Shown here in pieces: positions 58,075 to 64,000 of a stretch of 64,000 nucleotides of DNA. The stretch spans positions 62,001 through 126,000 of the forward strand of contig NZ_FOCP01000004.1 in the NCBI RefSeq assembly GCF_900110145.1. The letters are read 5' to 3'. Below the pieces are notes generated by a model that saw only the letters and a list, made by a program, of their open reading frames with translations, ran no database searches and had not been told where the DNA came from. This DNA comes from Nitrosomonas marina. GTDB lineage: Bacteria; Pseudomonadota; Gammaproteobacteria; Burkholderiales; Nitrosomonadaceae. How positions within the stretch are numbered: the stretch's first letter is position 1; the number at the start of each line of letters is the position of its first letter. Made by a program: the position numbers and the translations under genes.

Positions 58075-58568
58075 TGAGTACAAAATCACTTTACCAGGAA
58101 GTTATTCTCGATCATAACCGCAAACCCCGCAATTACGGAACGCTAGACCATGCCAACCACAAAGCAGTCGGCCATAACCCTCTATGCGGTGACCACCTCG
58201 ACATTACACTACAGCTTGAGGAAGATCACATCAAACAGATTGCATTTCATGGTGAGTCCTGCGCCATCTGCAAGGCCTCGGCTTCTATGATGACGACAGC
58301 GGTCAAAGGCAAAACCCGTTCTGACGCAGAAACCCTTATTCAGGAATTTCGCGAAATGACTTTGGGTGAGCTTGATTTAGAAGGTCCGCATCACCTCGGA
58401 CGCCTTACTGTTTTTTCCGGAATACGGGATCTGCCAACACGGGTCAAATGTGCAATCCTGCCTTGGCACACTTTGCATGCTGCATTGAATGATTTGACCG
58501 ATGTTTCAACAGAGGCGGCAAATGATCCGGTCCAAAACATTTCAGAAAATGCGTCCGATAGCGTATAG
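58074..58568 (+). CDS. sufU: SufU-type iron-sulfur cluster/sulfur relay protein
   Basis: The 164-residue IscU-like protein carries Cys38 (NPLCGDHLD, Asp40), Cys63 and Cys66 (ESCAICKAS), and Cys126 (RVKCAILPW). A glycine- and charge-rich insertion between the second and third cysteine regions (LEGPHHLGRLTVFSG) marks SufU, the zinc-bound sulfurtransferase that activates SufS, rather than IscU. The C-terminal 25 residues are polar and probably disordered. nfu follows after 85 bp. Confidence 0.93.
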   Translation: MSTKSLYQEVILDHNRKPRNYGTLDHANHKAVGHNPLCGDHLDITLQLEEDHIKQIAFHGESCAICKASASMMTTAVKGKTRSDAETLIQEFREMTLGELDLEGPHHLGRLTVFSGIRDLPTRVKCAILPWHTLHAALNDLTDVSTEAANDPVQNISENASDSV

Positions 58569-58653
58569 CCTACCAACCACGTTAATCGGAATGAAACATC
58601 GTTCCATATTACGAATCGTCGCGAATTAAAGTTCAACAGTACAATAAGAAATT

Positions 58654-59214
58654 ATGCCGAAAATAGCTGATATCGAAGGTACGCCTAATAAAAACGCACT
58701 AAAATTTATTCTCAAGGAACCGTTGACCTGGGGCGTTGCGCGTTCATTTGACAACGCAGATGCCGCCAAAGATGATCCATTGGCCTCTTCGCTGTTTGAA
58801 ATCGACCATGTAACAAACGTATTTTATATTGATCACTGGATAACAGTTACACAGGATGGTGAAGCCAACTGGCAGGACCTGGCACGAGAAATTGCCGATC
58901 CGATACGTGCAGCACCCGCTGCAAGTAAACAAACTGAAGAAGCGGTTGCATCTGCTAACGATCTGCTCGATCAGCTTAGCCCCGAAGATCAAAAACGCCT
59001 TGAGAGAATCAATATAATGCTTGATGAGGAGGTGCGCCCTTATCTCCAGCATGATGGTGGTGATTTGCATATACTGGGGTTGGAAGGCAACATACTCAGA
59101 ATTCACTACCAAGGCGCCTGCGGGACCTGCCCAAGCTCTATTACCGGTACTTTGAGAGGCATTGAACATATGCTGAGAACAATCGAACCCGATATACAAG
59201 TAATTGCCTGTTAA
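58654..59214 (+). CDS. Nfu-type iron-sulfur carrier with N-terminal scaffold domain
   Basis: The 186 residues join an Nfu N-terminal domain (about 12-90, TPNKNALKFILKEPL and SLFEIDHVTNVFYIDHWITV) to a C-terminal NifU-like domain (about 115-186). The C-terminal domain has DGGDLHILGLEG and the cluster motif CGTCPSS (Cys156, Cys159). Such proteins carry [4Fe-4S] clusters to targets. A linker rich in Ala and Glu separates the domains. It is the last gene of the suf series. Confidence 0.9.
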   Translation: MPKIADIEGTPNKNALKFILKEPLTWGVARSFDNADAAKDDPLASSLFEIDHVTNVFYIDHWITVTQDGEANWQDLAREIADPIRAAPAASKQTEEAVASANDLLDQLSPEDQKRLERINIMLDEEVRPYLQHDGGDLHILGLEGNILRIHYQGACGTCPSSITGTLRGIEHMLRTIEPDIQVIAC

Positions 59215-59681
59215 TTACAGGCCCTGAAAATTTTTTGTAAACTCAGCATAGAAATGCTTATATAGCTTATATACAATCCGTGTCGGTGTTGCTTACCCGG
59301 ATAAACCATTCAGCCCCACTCAGGTTTCGTGGTATCGAATAAATTCATTTTATTCGATAATACTGCGACAGCTTCTTCGACGGCCCAATCTGGAAATTGA
59401 ACAGGTTTCACACTTTTTCATGTATACCTTTATCGATTGGGTCGTTATTAAATTCATTGAGGCTGCTTTCGGGACGAATTTTTCAATCCAACCTTCAAAT
59501 TAGCGATACAATATCGGGATGACAAACGCTGAATCACAGGATTGAATTACTATTCATTTACGGTCTGCATAATGAATTGCCATTACCGGTTCAGGTTCTA
59601 TAATATCCAGTCTGCTAAAAAACCTACGGATCCCGATGGGATGTACTCTTTTATCGATCGAAAACCACCTGAATATTGATT
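59215..59681. other. Intergenic region between nfu and ubiJ with a strong hairpin
   Basis: These 467 bp hold no gene I can support. At 59333-59359 TATCGAATAAA pairs perfectly with TTTATTCGATA around a 5-base loop. A smaller hairpin (ATCCC-GAT-GGGAT) lies at 59630-59642. The ubiJ promoter is listed separately. Confidence 0.45.
59577..59604 (+). promoter_or_regulatory. Promoter for ubiJ-ubiB
   Basis: TTGCCA (59577-59582) and a perfect TATAAT (59599-59604) are separated by 16 bp. The start would be near 59611, with a leader of about 70 bases before ubiJ. A small hairpin at 59630-59642 would sit in the leader. Confidence 0.6.
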
Positions 59682-60275
59682 ATGTTAACAGTATTCACAG
59701 TAGATCAGTTTAATCATATTTTGCGCCGGGAAGACTGGCCGCTTAAACGGTTACAACCATTTAAAGGGAAAACAATCCATTTTCGATTACCACCGATACT
59801 TGATTTAAGACTGATTATTCAGGAGAACGGTGAGTTATTACAGAGCCATGATCAACCTGAAGCCGATGTCACGCTTTTGATCATGCCTGCCCTATTGCCA
59901 GGATTGATTGCACGCGACGAATCGGTTTACGACAATATTGATATTTCGGGTGATTCTGGTTTCGAAAATGAATTGATCGCTATCGGCAAACATATCAGAC
60001 CAGGCATTGAGCAGAACCTCGGCAAAATCATAGGAGACATTCCCGCACACCGGGTCGTGCAGGCCGGCAATGACATTTTTCAATGGCATATTAATTTGAC
60101 CAGAAATCTGACAGAAGCAATGGGCGAGTATTGGCAGGAGGAACAACCGTTATTAGTAAAATCCGGCGCTGCCAGAAAAACTTCAGAACAAATAAAATTA
60201 TTACAACAGGACACTGATCGTTTGAAAGCCAGAATCAATCGAATTATTCAAGCAGCAAACGCGGACCAAGTCTAA
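59682..60275 (+). CDS. ubiJ: UbiJ-like ubiquinone biosynthesis accessory factor (SCP2 domain)
   Basis: From the ATG for MLTVFTVDQFNHILRRE the product has 197 residues. A SCP2-like lipid-binding domain covers about 15-105 (FRLPPILDLRLIIQENGELL, DVTLLIMPALLPGLI, NIDISGDSGFENELIAIG), followed by GDIPAHRVVQAGNDIF and a C-terminal coiled coil (TDRLKARINRIIQAAN). Such factors bind ubiquinone intermediates for the Ubi complex. The position directly before ubiB supports the call. The usual ubiE is not upstream; nfu is. Confidence 0.88.
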   Translation: MLTVFTVDQFNHILRREDWPLKRLQPFKGKTIHFRLPPILDLRLIIQENGELLQSHDQPEADVTLLIMPALLPGLIARDESVYDNIDISGDSGFENELIAIGKHIRPGIEQNLGKIIGDIPAHRVVQAGNDIFQWHINLTRNLTEAMGEYWQEEQPLLVKSGAARKTSEQIKLLQQDTDRLKARINRIIQAANADQV

Positions 60276-60388
60276 TGATGATTATTTAGGCCATGTTATG
60301 AAAGCCACTTAACCTCCAGAAAACCGTTCAATCCGGTTATGCTAAAGATAACCAGTGTCCGGATAGGTTATATTTCACACACATTTTA

Positions 60389-61903
60389 ATGCGCATATTT
60401 CGTCTCCTTAAAATACAATCTGTAGCATTTCGTTATGGGCTGGATGAATTTTTCACAACTCACGGTCCGTTGCGTTTTTTAAACAAACCGATCAGATGGT
60501 TGACTTTCTGGCGCAAACTGGACAAGCCGCGCGGTGAACGATTGCGTTTAGCGCTTGAGGCACTAGGCCCAATTTTTGTCAAATTCGGTCAAATGCTGTC
60601 AACCCGACGCGATCTCATACCGCATGATATTGCCGATGAACTGGCAAAGCTGCAAGACCGGGTCCCGCCCTTTTCTTCGGATATCGCACTGAGCATACTT
60701 GATAAAACCTACGAAAATAAAGTCGATGAGGTTTTTCTGAAATTTCATAAAGACCCTATTGCCAGCGCTTCAGTTGCACAAGTGCATTTAGCGGTATTGC
60801 ACGATGGTACCGAAGTAGCAGTCAAGATACTGCGGCCTGGGATTGCTCCTATTATCACTCATGATATTGATTTGATGGATACAGGGGCATGGCTGGTTGA
60901 GAAACTGTGGCCTGACGGACGGCGCCTGAAACTCAGGCAAGTAGTATCAGAGTTTGCCCGACATCTTGACGATGAACTTGACTTAATGCGCGAGGCTTCG
61001 AACTGCAGTCAACTACGCCGTAATTTTCTGAATTCGCCTTTGTTACTGGTTCCAGAGGTTTACTGGGACTACTGCCGCAACAACGTTATGGTTATGGAAC
61101 GCGTATCCGGCGTGCCGATCAGTCATGTCGATGAATTAATCGCAAATCATATTGATATTCCATATCTGGCGCGAATGGGTGTCGAGATTTTCTTTACACA
61201 GGTATTCCGTGACGGTTATTTCCATGCAGATATGCATCCCGGTAACATATTTGTCGGCGACGACGGTCGGTATATTGCTGTTGATTTTGGCATTATGGGA
61301 ACACTCAGCGATGAAGACAAAAATTATCTGGCACAAAACTTCCTGGCTTTTTTCAGACGTGACTATGCCCGGGTTGCGCAGGCGCATGTAGAGGCCGGCT
61401 GGGCACCCAAAGAGACCCGCGTTGATGAATTTGAAACAGCCATTCGCGCCGTATGCGAACCAATATTTGATAAGCCACTCAAAGAAATCTCTTTCGGGCG
61501 TGTATTGTTCCAGCTGTTTCAGACTTCACGTCAGTTCAACGTAGAAATACAACCGCAGCTGGTTTTATTACAAAAAACACTGCTCAACATTGAAGGATTA
61601 GGCCGCGATCTGGATCCCAATCTCGATTTATGGAAAACGGCCAAGCCTTTCCTTGAAAACTGGATGTCAGAACAGATCGGATTGCGCGGCCTGTCTGGCC
61701 GCATACAAAAAGAAGCACCTAACTGGGCAGTCATTTTTCCGCAGTTTCCGCGCCTGCTTCATCATTTGCTGGCCGAAAACCGGAATCAGGGTCTTGAAGA
61801 AAAATTACAAAAGTTGATTACAGAAGAAAAGCGACAAAACCGCCTCCTCATCTATGTCGTCATTCTGTTGATTGCATTATTGCTCTGGCAAGTGATCCAG
61901 TAA
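60389..61903 (+). CDS. ubiB: Ubiquinone biosynthesis atypical kinase UbiB
   Basis: UbiB is a membrane-associated atypical kinase/ATPase needed for ubiquinone synthesis. The 504 residues include the KxGQ motif [11 protein letters not shown] (65-68), the Ala-rich nucleotide loop [11 protein letters not shown], catalytic-type [13 protein letters not shown], and [14 protein letters not shown]-terminal membrane segment ([17 protein letters not shown]) anchors it. It lies 113 bp after ubiJ. A pentamer repeat follows its stop by 14 bp. Confidence 0.96.
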   Translation: MRIFRLLKIQSVAFRYGLDEFFTTHGPLRFLNKPIRWLTFWRKLDKPRGERLRLALEALGPIFVKFGQMLSTRRDLIPHDIADELAKLQDRVPPFSSDIALSILDKTYENKVDEVFLKFHKDPIASASVAQVHLAVLHDGTEVAVKILRPGIAPIITHDIDLMDTGAWLVEKLWPDGRRLKLRQVVSEFARHLDDELDLMREASNCSQLRRNFLNSPLLLVPEVYWDYCRNNVMVMERVSGVPISHVDELIANHIDIPYLARMGVEIFFTQVFRDGYFHADMHPGNIFVGDDGRYIAVDFGIMGTLSDEDKNYLAQNFLAFFRRDYARVAQAHVEAGWAPKETRVDEFETAIRAVCEPIFDKPLKEISFGRVLFQLFQTSRQFNVEIQPQLVLLQKTLLNIEGLGRDLDPNLDLWKTAKPFLENWMSEQIGLRGLSGRIQKEAPNWAVIFPQFPRLLHHLLAENRNQGLEEKLQKLITEEKRQNRLLIYVVILLIALLLWQVIQ

Positions 61904-61917
61904 TTACGCGCAGTACT

Positions 61918-61962
61918 GTTTTGTTTTGTTTTGTTTTGTTTTATTTTATTTTATTTTATTTT
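61918..61962 (+). repeat. Pentanucleotide tandem repeat, 5x GTTTT then 4x ATTTT
   Basis: Five perfect GTTTT units (61918-61942) run straight into four ATTTT units (61943-61962). It starts 15 bp after the ubiB stop. The register is unbroken, so one base changed in a parent pentamer array. It may also act as a T-rich transcription end. Confidence 0.9.
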
Positions 61963-62051
61963 ACCCATAATTGACGTATTTCTGTCTCGTTGAACGTGTA
62001 AACGACCCCAATGTTTGCAACGAGAAATTAGTAATCTGTCACCGTTCAGCA

Positions 62052-62098
62052 TGGCTCCCCGACCAGGGCTCGAACCTGGGACCTGCGGATTAACAGTC
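62052..62098 (-). other. 3' fragment of tRNA-Asn(GTT), probable attachment site
   Basis: Read on the minus strand, GACTGTTAATCCGCAGG followed by TCCCAGGTTCGAGCCCTGG and TCGGGGAGCCA is the 3' part of a bacterial tRNA-Asn: anticodon GTT, variable loop, T arm with GGTTCGA, acceptor strand and encoded CCA. The 5' side is not tRNA; the anticodon stem breaks just before GACT, and no D arm or acceptor 5' strand follows. Such 3' tRNA copies arise when an element integrates into a tRNA gene. By the usual geometry, DNA below 62052 is old chromosome and DNA above 62098 is the element. Confidence 0.85.
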
Positions 62099-62191
62099 GG
62101 CAGTTTATCCCAAAGCCCTTGCACTCATTACTGATCATACAGTTCCATGGGATGTATCCGTGTGCATATCTCTGTTGCTAAAGTTTTTAAT

Positions 62192-62851
62192 CTAGAGATT
62201 CGAAGGAGTATTTCTTTGTGATGGGTCTCTTTTGAATGATTTTATTAGTGTATGGGGATCGATTTCGTGCCTATGGTTTCTGGCTGCTGATGCCCACCAC
62301 TTGAGTTGCATGAACGTTCTGCCAAAATAGTTAGCCCATTCTTCAGAATCCACATTTTCAAGAAAGGAACCGTCATCAGCTAGTACTTCATGTGCTTTGG
62401 GAATATGAATCATAGCCGAAACCGGTAAACAACCAAGCTCCGATAGAAAAGTACGCATTCCAACCGCAGCTCTTGCCCCACCCCATTGCCCAGCTGAATA
62501 GGTAACAATCGCGCTGGGCTTGTAAGAAAAAATAGAGCTTCCGAAATGATTGAGTAAATGGGATAAAGCCGGACTCATGAAATGATTGTACTCAGGGCTC
62601 ACCATGACATATCCGTCAGCAGCTTTAATTTTTTCTGCCAAAGATTGCAGGCAGGACGGTGCCTTTGTTCGAGAGTAGGAAAAATAGGGTTTGAATATTG
62701 GTTCAATATCAAAATCCAATGGATCAATCAGCTCTGCAGAAGGCTCTTCTTTGTAATTCGACACACAAGCCTTTGCTACTCTTAGGCCAAGTCGTGGAGG
62801 ATTGGGCGGCGTGCTATCTCGTACCGTACCAAGAAAAACAAGAAATTTCAT
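62192..62851 (-). CDS. NADPH-dependent FMN reductase-like flavoprotein
   Basis: A 219-residue flavodoxin-like protein. It starts with MKFLVFLGTVRDST, the FMN phosphate-binding loop, and holds VSPEYNHFMSPALSH and SAGQWGGARAA, typical of the FMN_red family of NAD(P)H-dependent reductases of quinones, azo dyes or flavins. The physiological substrate is unknown. It lies inside the presumed integrated element, 93 bp beyond the tRNA-Asn fragment, and is AT-richer than most genes in the left half of the window. Confidence 0.85.
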   Translation of the reverse strand: MKFLVFLGTVRDSTPPNPPRLGLRVAKACVSNYKEEPSAELIDPLDFDIEPIFKPYFSYSRTKAPSCLQSLAEKIKAADGYVMVSPEYNHFMSPALSHLLNHFGSSIFSYKPSAIVTYSAGQWGGARAAVGMRTFLSELGCLPVSAMIHIPKAHEVLADDGSFLENVDSEEWANYFGRTFMQLKWWASAARNHRHEIDPHTLIKSFKRDPSQRNTPSNL

Positions 62852-62932
62852 AGGTGTTCCAATTACATCCTTGATAACTTTTAAAAAGTTTGATGAATGT
62901 ATTATATTTAACTTATTATAGTTGACTGTAAC

Positions 62933-62988
62933 AGAAGTGAATCCGGATACATACCCATTCCAGTGTTCAGGTAACCGGATCCACTTCT
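62933..62988. repeat. Imperfect inverted repeat between the two accessory genes
   Basis: AGAAGTGAATCCGG (62933-62946) pairs with CCGGATCCACTTCT (62975-62988) with one mismatch; the loop is 28 bases. It lies between the FMN reductase start and the hydrolase stop. It may be a terminator for the hydrolase gene or the relic of a small mobile element. Confidence 0.55.
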
Positions 62989-63038
62989 ATGAGCGAGCTG
63001 GATAAAAAACACTTGCTGTGATAGAACCGTATTATGGC

Positions 63039-63998
63039 CTACAATATGTGTCGACGGTTTTGCTCGTCATCAACTTTCACTCTGCCAGTCTTTATTGAAT
63101 TGAAGATGTGATCAAATACAACGCCTATATTCCCCTTTTCATCGCCCAGGAAATATGAATGGCCTTTAGGCTTATCATATCTATTATTAAAATTATCACA
63201 GTCAATTTCATAAACATTGGATTGTGTTTTTTGCATGTTCTCTGGACCGGTATGACCGAGCCTTCTTGAGGCCACTTTGTTTTTCGAATTCGATATCTTG
63301 CTTGATCTTAACGCAAGGTCGTCGGTTGCATAATACACAGATACGTTTCTTGATGACTGGCTTATTAAACGACCATCCTGTCCCTCTTCCAGGGATTCAT
63401 TAACAATATCAGCAGCCATTAAAATAGTATTTCTAAATAGAAGCGGCACACCGTTTGCCAGGTCATATTTATTCCATGCTGAAAGAGTCTCTCTAAATAC
63501 TCTGTTCCCCATCGAATGAGCAAGTATATTTATGCGTTTGAGGCAAGGGTTATCCTCTGGTTCTTCATCCCTCCATTTCATAAAAAACTGTAACGCACGG
63601 GCAAATGAAAATGCGCTCATATCTGCAGATTTCTGATCGTCCCAATAGTCCTTTACGATTCCTGGGTCATCATCGCAAGGCCATACTACAGGGACCACCT
63701 TAACCAGATTTTCTTCTTTGACGTCAAAGAATTTTTGAAGTTTTTGTGTTCGTGGAAATATATGTGGTTCAGGTAGATTCGAAAAACCATGAATAAAAAA
63801 CAATATTTGCTTTGCATCGCTGTCCCTAAGCCTGGCTAGCCATTCTTTAGAACCCAACTCAATGTAGCTATCCTTACCAATTCTCTCGCAACAATATATC
63901 GAATTGGATGGCGCGTTTATCTTCAAGTCAAACTTGAACGTGCGATTTACTTTTGTACGTATAGACCCTTGTGGCTCTCGGTTGGTAACGAACAACAT
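63039..63998 (-). CDS. DUF900-like alpha/beta hydrolase
   Basis: The 319-residue product starts at an ATG whose reverse complement occupies 63996-63998; only two bases of window lie before it, so a longer start beyond the window cannot be excluded. The fold shows the oxyanion strand ILFFIHGFSN, the nucleophile elbow LAHSMGNR with Ser162, a likely acid Asp197 (MAADIVN), and His280 in KGHSYF. This matches the DUF900 hydrolases, whose substrate is unknown. No signal peptide is seen. It is on the element side of the tRNA-Asn fragment. Confidence 0.82.
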   Translation of the reverse strand: MLFVTNREPQGSIRTKVNRTFKFDLKINAPSNSIYCCERIGKDSYIELGSKEWLARLRDSDAKQILFFIHGFSNLPEPHIFPRTQKLQKFFDVKEENLVKVVPVVWPCDDDPGIVKDYWDDQKSADMSAFSFARALQFFMKWRDEEPEDNPCLKRINILAHSMGNRVFRETLSAWNKYDLANGVPLLFRNTILMAADIVNESLEEGQDGRLISQSSRNVSVYYATDDLALRSSKISNSKNKVASRRLGHTGPENMQKTQSNVYEIDCDNFNNRYDKPKGHSYFLGDEKGNIGVVFDHIFNSIKTGRVKVDDEQNRRHIL

Positions 63999-64000
63999 AG

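Noticed and set aside
62052-62140. A complete tRNA-Asn gene on the minus strand
   Set aside because: Only the 3' half matches. The anticodon stem lacks its 5' strand, and no D arm or 5' acceptor strand follows.
62918-62927. ATAGTTGACT, identical to the left half of both IscR-like sites
   Set aside because: The right half site is missing, so a single 10-bp match is not enough to call an operator.

Overview
The window reads as a chromosomal segment of a betaproteobacterium. The best fit is Nitrosomonas or a close relative in the Nitrosomonadaceae; this is an inference from gene content and order (norCBQD, pepA-holC-valS, lptCAB-rpoN-hpf-ptsN-hprK, iscR-suf, ubiJ-ubiB), with no marker gene in the window to prove it. 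Almost all of it is densely packed core-genome DNA. I see no insertion sequence, no CRISPR array and no rRNA. The one sign of an integrated element is near the right end.

Layout. 1-2.4 kb: the end of a universal stress protein gene, then a two-component system on the minus strand. 2.7-7.3 kb: norCBQD, encoding nitric oxide reductase and its activation proteins. 7.4-12.6 kb (minus): a glutamine synthetase-like ligase, an aldehyde dehydrogenase, an iron alcohol dehydrogenase, a class I amidotransferase and a small VOC protein; together they resemble a gamma-glutamylation route for degrading an amine or amino alcohol. 13.2-18.8 kb: lptD-surA-pdxA-rsmA. 18.9-24.4 kb: two small proteins, a 21-bp perfect palindrome, and a 1500-residue RTX-type calcium-binding repeat protein. 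24.5-29.8 kb (minus): pepA-holC-orphan-valS. 30.0-38.6 kb: an HDOD-GGDEF protein, serB, malic enzyme (minus), a group III truncated globin, a membrane diguanylate cyclase, a lipoprotein and a cytochrome c assembly-like membrane protein. 38.7-45.6 kb: ffh, a DUF192 protein, dut, coaBC, radC, rpmB-rpmG, yceH, nadA. 46.0-51.8 kb: lptC-lptA-lptB-rpoN-hpf-ptsN-hprK-ubiX. 52.0-59.2 kb: iscR-sufA-sufBCDSU-nfu behind two IscR-type operators. 59.7-61.9 kb: ubiJ-ubiB. 62.05 kb: a 47-bp 3' fragment of a tRNA-Asn gene, then two accessory genes on the minus strand.

How the genes work together. LptD, LptC, LptA and LptB are parts of the lipopolysaccharide transport machine, and SurA helps fold LptD and other outer membrane proteins. 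The nor operon and the truncated globin suggest a cell that handles nitric oxide. Two GGDEF proteins point to c-di-GMP signalling. The suf genes form one iron-sulfur assembly unit that probably feeds IscR itself, NadA and respiratory enzymes. The most notable items are the tRNA-Asn fragment, which implies that the DNA to its right is an integrated element; the gamma-glutamyl cluster; the IscR operators overlapping a strong promoter; and the RTX protein with its uncharacterised helical N-terminus.
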